Shown here piece by piece: positions 24,888 to 35,956 of a stretch of 64,000 bases of DNA; positions within the stretch are counted from its first letter, which is position 1, and each line of letters begins with the position of its first letter. The stretch spans positions 1,230,501 through 1,294,500 of the forward strand of contig JAQISU010000025.1 of assembly GCA_029339505.1 (NCBI GenBank), given 5' to 3'. This stretch comes from Unio delphinus (lineage: Eukaryota > Mollusca > Bivalvia > Unionida > Unionidae). Made by a program: the position numbers and the translations under genes. The notes under the pieces were generated by a model, which saw only the letters and a program-made list of their open reading frames with translations, was not told where the DNA came from and did no database searches.

Positions 24888-25195
24888 CTGCTCCGGTGAC
24901 CTAAGTGGTTAGATCGTTCGCCTCTGAAGCGAGATGTCGCGGGTTCGAATTCCAGACATGTTATATCAAAGACTTACAAAAATAGTACTTTCAGTTGCTC
25001 GCTTGACACTCAGCATTAGGAAGCTAGTGTTAGGACTAGATGGCCTGGTGACAGGATAATTTGACTGGGTGGGACATGATGCTACATGTCTACGGCATGG
25101 TGCCCCAGTGCTAGACATTACTGTAAACTATGGCAATGCAGACATCGTAGCGATATTACTGAAAGTTTTTAACAGCGATGTTAAAAATCCAAATC
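24888..25195 (+). mobile_element. SINE-A
   Basis: A well-kept tRNA-like head (GTGACCTAAGTGG; B box GCGGGTTCGAATTCC) is followed by the family's central motifs (AGTGTTAGGACTAG, CAGGATAATTTG, GACATGATGCTACATG, CATCGTAGCGATATTACTG) and a tail ending in CA-rich sequence. No clear target duplication was found. Confidence 0.88.
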
Positions 25196-26184
25196 ACGCA
25201 CACACATACACACACTCCTATCGGTCTTACCACTTTTTTACTTTGAAAGTTGAGAATTTTGTTACTTAATGAAATTTTGCATGATCTATGCCCCTTCAAA
25301 TATTCGTTTGTGTCACTTAATTTATGTTGGAGATTTCGTGTACGATATTATAAATTATCATTAATTCAGATCATTAATTTAAAAAAGCTAAATAAAGAAC
25401 AAATTTAGATAAATATTAAAGACAAATAGTTAGTTTGAATTTAAAGAAGTTCCTGTCATTCGCACGTTAATGATCTTCAATTGACTTTTTGACACAATAA
25501 AACTAATAACCTAATCCACTAGAGGAAGCAAGAACACACGATACATTATATTTAGCAAGCCGATGAAATTTTCTTCGCTAATTCAACTGGGAAAACTAAA
25601 ACAAGATTTATATTAAATAGATTAGGACAAATGGAGATAAAACATTTCATTTGTGCTTGTATATAAGAATATCTATATGACCTTTGGTGAAAGAGACCCT
25701 CGTAGAGATTATCTACGCTGCTAAATGCATGTTGCAGAGTTCATGTTGAAAATACATTCGAAGTTTAACACACTATTTTCTTTTATAGAATGGGTGACAC
25801 ATTTTCCTTCGCTTTGTAGTCAGTGCTCATGTATGGTCCTTGTAGGCCCGTGACACTTATTGAGTAACACGAATGACTTTCTTGTGACTCTGTCTCTTTG
25901 TGTATACCCCCTGTTTTTTTTGGGGTAACACTGTGCTTTCGAAGACCCCAGGTACAGTGCTCATAGCGCATATTGGATAATAAATCCCCATATATGTAAT
26001 CCACTAGCAAACTACGTACGTAATAGTTCCAAAGTTGTCATTTGCATTCTTCTGGAGATAAATGTCCCAGATATACCAAACACGACTCTTTTCACACTCA
26101 AAGAAAGTGAACACCATCTTAACAGAAGTCAGCATGCATAGAAAAACACTTTTCCCATTACAGTGCCAAGATCCAAATTATACG
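25196..26184. other. No feature recognised
   Basis: AT-rich; nothing recognised. Confidence 0.5.

Positions 26185-26218
<34 letters not shown>
26185..26218. repeat. (TG)n microsatellite
   Basis: Pure TG tract. Confidence 0.95.
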
Positions 26219-26219
<1 letters not shown>

Positions 26220-26807
26220 CGCGTGAACGATAGTATGTAGCGTCTATTCTGTGTCGAGGAACCTACTAATTTTATAGCGTTGTTCAGTAAATGTTATTCT
26301 ATATTCAAGAAGCATTTTATTCGATTTATTATACTAATTCATTCAGATGTAAAGTCACAAATAAAAAAGTACAACATATTTTTGGGATCGAATGTAGAGC
26401 TTAAATAGTATAACTTTTTAAATTAGGTTTAATGAAACTCACGTTAGCACGTGCAAAAGTGCTCAAATTCAATTCCATTATCATTAGCCGACTGTACCCC
26501 TTGTTCGTTGTGTGTAACGCATTCGACAGATGCAATGGTGCCAAGGAGACGCCAAATGAAAAATGTAAACAAAAGCGAAGGAAATTGTCAGTTTTAATTG
26601 CAAAGCAAACTATCATAAATTACAATCAATGGTCAATGTGCACGAGTGTCTAATGGCACGTTAACCACCTGGCAAATTACCGTTGCAAGGTTTTCTGTGT
26701 GTTCCTGGTATCCGAAGATAATTTCTTTTATTTTCACACATGAAGATGATTATGCGCACGTGAAGCTATTTAAACAATAACAGAACAAAGAAGCTGACAA
26801 ATACATA
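26219..26807. other. No feature recognised
   Basis: Overlapping open frames on both strands (26401-26653) have no recognisable domain. Confidence 0.45.
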
Positions 26808-26889
26808 TTCAGAGCACAATTCGTACCAATTTTCACGTATTTCACAACTGAATTGCCTCTTGGTTTTGAAGCTCTCTGATACTTTAAGG

Positions 26890-27135
26890 CAGTCATATCC
26901 AACCTGCGGCCCGCGGGCTGATTTTAAATGACCCGCCAGAACTCGAGCAAATTTTGTGCATGTATGTAACAAAAGTCAAAGGTCTACTTTCATAGTATAT
27001 CTTAACCAGGTAAACAATTGTGATAATGTTTTATAGTCGTTGCTTTATAGTTTTCTGATCAGCTTCAAGAAACTTTTTTTCATTGGGTCAATTTTTTGTC
27101 AGTGGTCCATGGTGTCAAAAAGGATTACATTACTG
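26890..27135. mobile_element. Degenerate hAT-like element
   Basis: It starts CAGTCATATCCAACCTGCGGCCCGCGGG, given here in two parts: CAGTCATATCCAACC then TGCGGCCCGCGGG. This is a well-known hAT/Charlie-type 5' end. A decayed inverted end, AAGGATTACATTACTG, finishes at 27135. The flanks CTTTAAGG (26882-26889) and CTTTAGGG (27136-27143) form an 8-bp duplication with one mismatch. Confidence 0.6.
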
Positions 27136-27486
27136 CTTTAGGGGGCATCGTACGACGTATAGGAGCGTTTGTACAAGATCAGCAATTGAACGATATTTGG
27201 GGTTCGACATATGGATGGCTCTTTACGACTTCTGGATGGCTAGTTATGAGAAGAAAACCAAATTGTTTTTTTTTATTTTTTTTGTAAATGTAGATCTTGA
27301 TGTACCTTTTTTATCTTCATTTATCAAATATCCCTTGGATTTCATATATATTGAACTCCAATTAGGAAAGCGAATGAAGAAGCAAAACAAACCAATGTTA
27401 TGTTATGTTGAAAACTTTGGACGAAGTTGGATAGAGTCAAAATGGCTACGAAGACTAAAGATTTGCTCTATCAAAATGGCTTTGGA

Positions 27487-27488
<2 letters not shown>

Positions 27489-27537
<49 letters not shown>
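27489..27537. repeat. (ATT)n microsatellite
   Basis: Pure ATT triplet tract. Confidence 0.95.
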
Positions 27538-27538
<1 letters not shown>

Positions 27539-27755
27539 GTCAGTATAAATCAATACTACAATGTAAGAAATCCCTCTCATGTAAAATACGTTTGAATTCA
27601 AGAAAATGTTTAGTGCACGGAGGCCAATATTTTCGAAATAAAGTAATTTAATCGGATGCAGTTAAGTTTTAAATGAAAATCTGAAAGTATGTATATTCAA
27701 AGCACAATTCGTACCAATTTTCACATATTTCAAAAATAAAAATGTCTCTTGGTTT

Positions 27756-27947
27756 CAGAGGCGTAGCGATGATATTTTGCGCCCGGAGACAAACTATGAA
27801 ATTGGCGCCCAAGCGATCTTGTGACAGATTTATTACCCTTGTTTTCTTATTATAAGGAAACGTTGCAAGCCTCATATTGGCGCCCCTGTACATTGGCGCC
27901 CGGGGACATATGTACCCAGCCGCCCCTCCCCCCTCGCTACGCCTCTG
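27756..27947. mobile_element. hAT MITE, 192 bp, in unit 0
   Basis: Perfect 14-bp inverted ends CAGAGGCGTAGCGA and TCGCTACGCCTCTG are flanked by an 8-bp duplication CTTGGTTT (27748-27755 and 27948-27955). Other units have the uninterrupted CTTGGTTTTGAAG, which gives the empty site directly. Same family as 20268-20439. Confidence 0.95.
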
Positions 27948-28831
27948 CTTGGTTTTGAAGTTTTAGATTCGAACGTATATCAAAACGTGGCAGGGGTAAA
28001 AGCTCGTATTAAAGAAAATGCGGCGTTCTAATTTTTGTATAGAAAAAAAAAGAAGTTTCAATTATCGGCCGGAGACCTATATTTTTAAAATAAAGTGATT
28101 TGATTTGATACTGTTAAATTTCAAATGAAAATAGGAAAAGCATAACTTACAAATTGCTTTCCAACAGGACACAGTTGCAGGCAAATTAAACCTGTCGCCT
28201 AGGCAAACACTAAGTTTCTGGCCGTTTTATTTTTTTCTTTAATGATAGTGACAAAGATAATACCAGTGAAAAGATTTCTCTTTTCTGCTTAGTGTAAGAT
28301 CTTTTTTAAATTTGAAAGAAGTATAATTAGGAAATAAACTAGTATAAGTGAGTACATAAACGTTATTATATTTACTAAATTAACAATTAGTATTTATGCA
28401 TTTTTCAAGGAAGAAAGATTACACAAATATCAATTGCTATTAAAGTATATTGGATCGAAAATTTATTTAAAAAAACAGTAAATTTTCTCTGCCAATTCCA
28501 TATAAATATTTTATCTTTTATTTCTTCAGAATATGTTTTGCCTCGATCGATCGAGAGATTTAAATATGAAAAATGAATTTCTGTGTAGAACCGGTTAATA
28601 GGTTTAAATGAGGTGATATTGGTATGATTCTTTGCCTTAGTGACAGATTGCCACGATATAACATCATATGTGTTTAAATTTGTACTATCAACATAATAAT
28701 GTCAACAAATTCAATGGGTAACTCCTGTACCACTTCCACAGACTTTGGGTACATCTTCTTATACACGAATGAATGTGATTTAGTACGATCTGTGACAAGA
28801 GACTCAAATCTAAAAACAGATACATTCATTT

Positions 28832-29294
28832 GGTATAACGGTACCAATTGCGCAAGTGCAGGTGGAAGGAGCTTATGGTGTAGGTCCATACCATTCAGAG
28901 ATTAACAACAACACAAGCTATGATTGGTGGATTATTTAAGAGTTGTACTTTCTGTTAGGCTTAAAAAATAGTTTAGCCTCTTGGCAACATGTGAATTTAT
29001 GTTAATTCCTATATAGATCATATTTTGTATTTTTTATGATTTTTTGAAAATGTCATAGACATGACTGAAAATAAGTATGTTGTGACTAGATAACTCATAC
29101 CCCTGTCTACTTCCAGCAGAGTTATCTCTCTTAAATGCAATGGAGTACCTGGTTTTGTCATCATCAAATTGACAATCTAACATTGTTCTCTATAACAGTG
29201 TGTGAGATGCATGCTAAATTAGGATAGAAAATATAGTTATCTCTCCAAATATTAGCATTGAGGTCTATGGAAAAACAATTGGTACCGTGATACC
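28832..29294 (-). mobile_element. Solitary 463-bp terminal repeat of the composite element
   Basis: Nearly identical, in reverse orientation, to the two terminal repeats of the 46335-49677 element. Its ends are GGTATAACGGTACCAATTG and CAATTGGTACCGTGATACC, which are inverted repeats. It is flanked by ATTT on both sides (28828-28831 and 29295-29298). Units 1-5 have the empty site (CATTCATTTACATG), so it inserted after the array formed, or was lost cleanly elsewhere. Confidence 0.92.
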
Positions 29295-29459
29295 ATTTAC
29301 ATGTTTCCATCTGACGACAAGTTCCCTCCCTTCATGTAACACTATGAGTAGGCTCCCTTCCTTAAACAGTGACGCGCACTTCCGATTTGTCAAAGAAGAA
29401 TGTTCAATTTTCAAGGAAATTTCTATATTCGTTGTATATGTTGGCAGTTGCTGCTAAAG

Positions 29460-29548
29460 CATGAATTTTGTGTCAGTTTCATAAATGTATATGATGGAGA
29501 TTCCACTAGAGTTTAGGGATATATATGTTAAGATTGAACATTGTATTC
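29460..29548 (+). promoter_or_regulatory. Upstream promoter region of the 7SL gene
   Basis: A TATA-like GGATATATATG lies about 30 bp before the 7SL start, and the spacing is the same in every unit. TATA-like upstream elements assist Pol III at 7SL genes in several animals. A CRE-like TGACGCG lies further upstream at about 29370-29376, a weaker candidate because known 7SL ATF sites are nearer the start. Confidence 0.45.
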
Positions 29549-29848
29549 GGCTGGGAGTTGTGGCGTGCTCCTGTAATCCAGCTACTTGGAGGCCGGGGTC
29601 GTTGGACGGTTTGAGGGCGGGGGCTCTGCTCCTCGGTGCTCTATGTAGATCGGGTGTCCGCGCTAAGCTCGGCATCAATATGGGCCCCTCGGGGGAGCCT
29701 AGGGGGTCCAGGTTGTCTAAGGAGGGACGTACTGGCCTAGGGTGGAAACACAGCAGGCAAAAGTCCCCGTGTCGAGCAGTAGTGGGATCGCGCCTGTGAA
29801 TAGGCATCGTTGGGTAGCCCGTCAAATATAGTCGGACACGATCCTTTT
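29549..29848 (+). ncRNA. 7SL (SRP) RNA gene, unit 0
   Basis: This is the RNA scaffold of the signal recognition particle, which brings ribosomes making secretory proteins to the endoplasmic reticulum. The 5' Alu domain (GGCTGGGAGTTGTGGCG, CCTGTAATCCAGCTACTTGG) and the S domain match vertebrate 7SL closely. The S-domain landmarks are GATCGGGTGTCCGC, CTCGGCATCAATATGG, AAGGAGGGACG, the SRP54-binding helix 8 text AGCAGGCAAAAGTCCC, and CAGTAGTGGGATCGCGCC. The length of about 300 nt is standard. A run of 14 T (29845-29858) is a Pol III terminator. The copy carries CTAGG where the others have CCAGG near 29739, and no disabling change is visible. Confidence 0.96.
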
Positions 29849-29858
29849 TTTTTTTTTT

Positions 29859-30147
29859 AAATCTTATTTATTTGCTATAAAATTATTCTTTCTTTCCATC
29901 TATTGAGGCAATTTCTTTTACTTTCTTTCTAATTATAACCCATTTATTTTCCAACGGCGGGCAATCATATAGCTACTCGTGTTATAATTAACAGCATGAA
30001 ATGACATAACATGACCAGAATAAAAAGCGAAATGCATCAGTATAAGTTTATTTTCATGAATCTTTTCACTTCAAAGCTACTCGTTTTTTTTCATCTTCTA
30101 AACATTTTTAATTGCTTTACACCTTTTGAAGAGTCTGGATAGGTAAA

Positions 30148-30205
<58 letters not shown>

Positions 30206-31799
30206 TTCTTCTTCTATTATTAATAATAGTAGTATTGCACTGAATAGTTGGTATCATTAAAGTAATTTTGAAAGGAAATTTCTGATTACTTAATTCGTAG
30301 ATTAAAGCAATAATTTGAACAGGAAGGCATTTGTGAATCAGTCAGAGTACAACATTGCATGATGGATAAAAAAATTACAGACTGCATAAAATATAATAAA
30401 TTTAATGCTGTAAATGTATTTTTTAATATTTATTTTGAAATTTTATTCTATGTAAAATTTGGACCCTCTCGGGTCATGGAAATTAGGAAGATAATGAAAT
30501 GATACTGGCGATTGCCATTTCTAAAATACATACGTATGCACTTTCTTTTAGGTATAGTGCAACTGCAACTAACAGATCCCGATGTTCCATCATATAATGC
30601 GCTGGCAGATTCGGATCTATGTTCTTTGTTCTTCTGATCACTTCTGACAAATTGCTTGGACCTAGATCTGAGGGCGCATTATGTATACATTCTTCATAAA
30701 CTGGGATTTGGTGGAATTTAAGTATTATCATATCATCTATATGAGGAAATATATTCCGTTTTGTCGGATATCTTTGAGGGACTAATTCACTTGAGGAGAA
30801 TAAGGGAATGTCTGTTTTAAAAGTTATTCCCTTAATTTTGACAAGTACCTTTATTAAATGTATTATACGACAACCCCCACCCTACTCTCTCATTGCTTCT
30901 CTCCAATGGTAATTTTCTTGTCTGTTTTGTTGTTGTTGTTAGTTTGTTAAAATCAACATGAAATTAATATTAGTAATTCAAACATATCCACACATATGTT
31001 CAATTTATTCTTTGAATTTGTAACTGTAAAAATATCTGTTACTGATATAGTTTGTGGGATGATACCTTGACCCGTAACTACTCATCTACGGGGTTTATTA
31101 AATATGAAAACATAATACACTTATTATTGTAATAATATATACCAAAACATAGATGGAAGCAACTGAAAACAACACAGATGATCTTACTTTCAGGAGATTT
31201 GCATTATAGAATGATACCCTAGCCAGTTCGTTTGTACCAGAATCACATATTGATCAAGATATTTGTTTTTTTTTCTTCAGTTTATCTATTACGTCTCATT
31301 GCATCTTGTTGATCTCTTCCTGAAAGTATTTCAGAAAAGTTTTTTGTTGTACAAAATGATTTACGTGTTTCCAATATCCAACAACCTATGAACAGCCCCT
31401 TCAGAGGTTGTGAGGGACTATAGACACGTTGAAATTGTGAGGACCCAAGGCTCTGGTAACATTGCAGCTTGTAAATTAATCGAATGTACAAATAAGCCCA
31501 TATCATTGACTATATACAGAATTAAATGACAACAAAGTGCCCATTGAAGTATATTTTTATATTATAATAAATTCAAAGAGATGATGCTTAGGGGTTGAGT
31601 CCAGGGTCATGTCGCCTTCCTTGACCTCCCACCCTGATTAGGCCAGTCTATGAGTCTTCTTCTTTGAGGAAAAAACATCCTATGTTTTATATTACAAATC
31701 TATGGATATGTTGGATAAACAATGTGTCTTTTAAAATTTCTGTATGGTCGTTTGACTAACAATGCACCCACCGGAAAAAAAAACCCGGCTCAATTGTCG
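29859..31799. other. Unit spacer after 7SL, with (CTA)n tract
   Basis: Holds a (CTA)n tract at 30149-30205, then AT-rich spacer shared by all units. Minus-strand open frames at 30483-30731 and 31282-31506 recur in the other units because the units are near-identical; no domain is recognised. Confidence 0.6.
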
Positions 31800-32110
31800 A
31801 GGCGATGAAACTTTGTGTTGCTGAGTGCTATAGTAGAGGAACCTTTGTGTGTTGATCCATTTTGATTAGTGCTATGTTGTTGTTGTTGGTGGGATTTGTG
31901 TGCTGATAGACCTTGGTAAGTTCTGTGGGTTTGTGGGACTTGGTTTCATGTTATCTCTTGGTAAGGTCTGTGGTGAGTGCTGAAGATGGCGTGAAGAGGG
32001 AACTATTGTGTGCTCATAACTCTTGGCGAGTGATGTAGGTATAAGTGTGTGGGTGTGGTAGGGGTTGACGTGAACTTTGTGTCATGATAGATCTAGGTGA
32101 TTCAGAATTC
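31800..32110 (+). repeat. Degenerate GT-rich minisatellite within the unit
   Basis: Several imperfect copies of a ~50-70 bp motif of the form 'ctttgtgtgctgatagatcttggtaagttctgtggg' (written here as two halves, CTTTGTGTGCTGATAG and ATCTTGGTAAGTTCTG) follow one another. The tract recurs in units 1-4 near 37890, 43985, 53460 and 59610. Confidence 0.55.
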
Positions 32111-32639
32111 AGCTTTTGTGCTTAGACCTTTTCTGCCTACAGCACCAGGATCGAAGAGTCTGTTAATATAACTAAAATTTGAACAGTATGTGTAGATACA
32201 AATAATCAGACAACAATCACAATTTTGTTTTTCTATTTTCGTCACTGTCACAATTTTGTATCTCCATTTTCGCCGCAATCGAATTGATGTAGAATTTGAG
32301 CATAATGGCAGTTTTATACTCGAAACGTTTCATAACTACGATCTCTGATTTTGCAAAGTGCATTTGCTTTTAGAAATCTGACAGCATACAATTTAAACAT
32401 TGTTACCTGACTTGTTTTAAGTCCAAAGCCAAAATAATTGTGGCTGTCGTACTGAAGTTAGCACGATATCTCTTGAATGCTTTTTTCTTCAAATTCATTA
32501 AGCTTCGGTCCTGTTGTGATTTTCACAGGTCGTTTTATATAGATGATGTCACTGCTGAAAAGGTTGTTGGACATTTGAAATAACGTGAACGATTTTGTAG
32601 AAGGAAACCCTATTCTGTTATATTTTGGGAAAGTGCTAA

Positions 32640-32830
32640 AGCATAATCAGTTCACAAATGTCTGAAAAGACCGATAATTTAATCACGTCCAGAAATACGC
32701 TAGGTAGTAGACTAGAGCATGGGAAAAGCAATAATGTATTGCAACGGACGTCGGCTCAAATTGTTGAAGTGGTTGATCACCTGTTTAGTGTAAAGAAAGT
32801 CCGGGTTAGAGTCCTGGCCTGCTTGTGCAT
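32640..32830 (+). repeat. tRNA-like dispersed repeat in the unit
   Basis: GTTGAAGTGGTTGATCACC and GTCCGGGTTAGAGTCCTGG look like decayed A and B boxes of a tRNA-derived element. The part just upstream (GGGAAAAGCAATAATGTATT, CAACGGACGTCGGCTC) recurs inverted and diverged as a unit-4-specific insertion at 59097-59222, so it is a dispersed repeat rather than unique sequence. Copies lie near 38735, 44830, 54300 and 60450 in other units. The type is not settled. Confidence 0.45.
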
Positions 32831-33167
32831 ATTTTCCTGTTAAATTTGGTGTTGTTTATAGGATTCCACATCACTTGGCTCGAAAGGGTCAGGGAGGTGA
32901 GGTTAAGTGGACGTTTGAAGTTGAGTCAAAGGGATGTATGTATACGACTCTTAACACCATTCAGATATGCTTTTCAACCTAAATTGTATTACGCTTTTGC
33001 CGACTTGTTGCTAGACGAAGAATGAACAAATGCTAATTATGTTATGCTTGAAATAATATATTTTTTTTAACAAGAAAATTAAACGTACGGAAAAGTATTG
33101 AAACATTGAAAGTAGATGAAAATGTGGAAATATAGAGGAATAGATGTCATTGGATGAACGATTGATT

Positions 33168-33174
<7 letters not shown>

Positions 33175-33238
<64 letters not shown>
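33175..33238. repeat. (TA)n tract of unit 0
   Basis: Pure TA tract. It varies in length between units (39263-39331, 45350-45453, 54822-54909, 60983-61054), longest in unit 2. Confidence 0.95.
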
Positions 33239-33239
<1 letters not shown>

Positions 33240-34148
33240 CGGTAACCATTATTAAAGGAGTAAAATGCTTACATATTACTTATCTGATTTGATCAATCTT
33301 AAGATGAGCTTCTTTGTTACAAGTTTTTATGATATACAGTTTGAAAGGTGTTAAAGAGATTCAACACATGTCTGGATCATATTCTTATTTTGAGGTCCTT
33401 AACATCGAACAGCTGCGTTCAATGGAGTCCATATCAAGACTCATCAAATCGCCGTTACATTTGTAACGCATTTGGCTAACGATATTGTACCAAGGAGTCG
33501 CGGAATAATTATCAAGTAAACAAAACCGATGAGAATTGTCATTTCTAAGTTTGAATATGACCATTGTGATAACGATAAATGTCATTATGCACGAGCTCCT
33601 GTCACAACAGTAAACATCTTGCAAATTAATGTTTGGAATAGACACACAATGAGTCGTCCTACCTGCTTTACTGTTTTGATGTATGTCTCTCTGTCTCTGT
33701 CTTTGTCATGATTCATTAACTAGCTAGTCTTTTATATTTTGAATCTTCTTATGTCTGAAGGTTGATCATGCATACAAAATGTGATACTATAATATTTCCT
33801 CTTCATTAATTAAGGTTTAATATAGATTTAAAATTGTAAATACCGAAAATGTGACAAGGGAAAGAACACCTACTTTAAGTGTCATTTTACTGGCAGAGTT
33901 ACTTTTCTTTATGTTCTGGCACGTTGTTTTCCTTCCTCGATTAATGTGTGCAAGGTCCTCTTGGTTGACACTGTCGCCTCATGCAGGACTCACAGTACTA
34001 ATCCACTCCTACACTAAAGCTATGCAAACACCATGATATTAAAAGTTGAAAAACTTTAAATTTCTGAGTTGGTCTGCCTATCTTTCTATGCATATATCCA
34101 CCCACGCAATGGCCAGTAGGCCTGTCTGTCCGGTTATACAATTATTCA

Positions 34149-34457
34149 CCGCTCCGGTGGCCTAGTGGTTAGAGCATCCGTCGATGGAGCGGGAGGTCGT
34201 GCATTCGATCCTAGGCCGAGTCATACCAAAGAGTTACAAAAATGGTACTTACAGCTGCATCCCTTGGCACTCAGCATTAAGAGGTTAGTGTTAGGACTGG
34301 TCGGCCTGGTTTCAGGATAATGTAACTGGGTGGGACATCATGCTACGTGTCTGCGGCATGATGACCCAGTGCTAGACATCACTATAAATTGCCTCACTGC
34401 AGACATCGTAGCGATATGACTGAAAAAATGTTAAAGCTACGTTAAAAATCCTAATTA
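34149..34457 (+). mobile_element. SINE-A in unit 0
   Basis: The A box TGGCCTAGTGG and B box GGTCGTGCATTCGATCC are intact, and the central and tail motifs of the family are complete. The same insertion is present at the same place in every complete unit, so it predates amplification of the array. Confidence 0.92.
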
Positions 34458-35656
34458 AACAGAAAACATATTCAGAGCACAATTCGTACAAATTTTCAAA
34501 TATTTCAAACATAAATTGTCTCTTGGTTTTGAAGTTTTAGATTCGAACGTGTATCACAAAGTGTCAGGGATAAAAGATCGCCCCTATTAAAGAAAATGCG
34601 GCGTTCTAATTTTGTATAGAAAAAAAGAAGTTTCTATTATAGCCTGGAGGCCTATATTTTTTAAATAAAGTGATTTGATTTGATGCTGCTAAATTTCAAA
34701 TGAAAATAGGAAAAGCATAACTTACAAATTGCTTTCCAACAGGACACAGTTGCAGGCAAATTAAACCTGTCGCCAAAGCAAACACTAAGTTTCTGGCCGT
34801 TTTATTTTTTTCTTTAATGATAGTGACAAAGATAATACCAGTGAAAAGATTTCTCTTTTCTGCTTAGTGTAAGATCTTTTTTAAATTTGAAAGAAGTATA
34901 ATTAGGAAATAAACTAGTATAAGTGAGTACATAAACGTTATTATATTTACTAAATTAACAATTAGTATTAATGCATTTTTCAAGGAAGAAAGAGTACACA
35001 AATATCAATTGCTATTAAAGTATATTGGATCGAAAATTTATTTAAAAAAACAGTAAATTTTCTCTGCCAATTCCATATAAATATTTTATCTTTTATTTCT
35101 TCAGAATATGTTTTGCCTCGATTGATCGAGAGATTTAAATATGAAAAATGAATTTCTGTGTAGAACCGGTTAATAGGTTTAAATGAGGTGATATTGGTAT
35201 GATTCGTTGCTTTAGTGACAGATTACCACGATGTAACATGATATGTGTGTAAATTTGTACTATCAACATAATAATGTCAACAAATTCAATGGGTAACTCC
35301 TGTACCACTTCCACAGACTTTGGGCACATCTTCTTATACACGAATGAATGTGATTTAGTACGATCTGTGACAAGAGACTCAAATCTAAAAACAGATACAT
35401 TCATTTACATGTTTCCATCTGACGACAAGTTCCCTCCCTTCATGTAACACTATGAGTAGGCTCCCTTCCTTAAACAGTGACGCGCACTTCCGATTTGTCA
35501 AAGAAGAATGTTCAATTTTCAAGGAAATTTCTATATTCGTTGTATATGTTGGCAGTTGCTGCTAAAGCATGAATTTTGTGTCAGTTTCATAAATGTATAT
35601 GATGGAGATTCCACTAGAGTTTAGGGATATATATGTTAAGATTGAACATTGTATTC

Positions 35657-35956
35657 GGCTGGGAGTTGTGGCGTGCTCCTGTAATCCAGCTACTTGGAGG
35701 CCGGGGTCGTTGGACGGTTTGAGGGCGGGGGCTCTGCTCCTCGGTGCTCTATGTAGATCGGGTGTCCGCGCTAAGCTCGGCATCAATATGGGCCCCTCGG
35801 GGGAGCCTAGGGGGTCCAGGTTGTCTAAGGAGGGACGTACTGGCCCAGGGTGGAAACACAGCAGGCAAAAGTCCCCGTGTCGAGCAGTAGTGGGATCGCG
35901 CCTGTGAATAGGCATCGTTGGGTAGCCCGTCCAATATAGTCGGACACGATCCTTTT
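35657..35956 (+). ncRNA. 7SL (SRP) RNA gene, unit 1
   Basis: Complete Alu and S domains with all landmarks described for unit 0 and the usual CCCAGG before helix 8. The T-run terminator spans 35953-35966. This is probably the best consensus copy, with no suspect change seen. Confidence 0.96.

Larger units (their letters stand above)
26808..27680 (+). repeat. Interrupted partial copy of the 6.1-kb unit's start
   Basis: 26808-26868 (ATTCAGAGCACAATTCGTAC through CTCTTGGTTTTGAAG) and 27615-27670 (GGAGGCCAATATTTT through TTTTAAATGAAAAT) match successive parts of the first ~250 bp of each array unit. The stretch between holds a hAT-like insertion (26890-27135), unidentified sequence and an (ATT)n tract. 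It lies directly left of unit 0 and looks like an older duplicate. Confidence 0.6.
27691..34466 (+). repeat. 7SL array unit 0
   Basis: First unit of the head-to-tail array; the unit edge is set by convention at the block around TATTCAGAGCACAATTCG. Without its two private insertions (hAT MITE at 27756-27947 and a solitary 463-bp terminal repeat at 28832-29294) it is about 6.1 kb. Contents in order: 7SL RNA gene (29549-29848), (CTA)n (30149-30205), degenerate minisatellite (31800-32110), tRNA-like repeat (32640-32830), (TA)n (33175-33238), SINE-A (34149-34457). It is the most diverged unit at its left edge, as expected for an array boundary. Minus-strand open frames of 74-86 codons recur in every unit, but neither their sequence nor their variation suggests selection on a protein. 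Confidence 0.9.

Noticed and set aside
24900..24965. Possible functional tRNA gene
   Set aside because: The tRNA-like head continues into the SINE-A body and tail, and the acceptor stem does not close.
27083..27595. 170-codon plus-strand frame, the longest in the window
   Set aside because: It begins inside a hAT-like remnant, crosses its boundary and ends in the (ATT)n tract, which gives a poly-isoleucine run.
29485..29799. 104-codon plus-strand frame and matching minus-strand frames (123/117 codons) over each 7SL copy
   Set aside because: They are shadows of the conserved 7SL RNA gene, broken by the indels seen in units 2 and 5.
30483..30731. 82-codon minus-strand frame repeated in every unit
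   Set aside because: Same reason: conserved only as far as the surrounding spacer is, and no recognisable motif.
33385..33645. 86-codon minus-strand frame repeated in units 0-4
   Set aside because: Repetition only reflects near-identical units. The differences include amino acid changes with no sign of constraint, and no domain is recognised.
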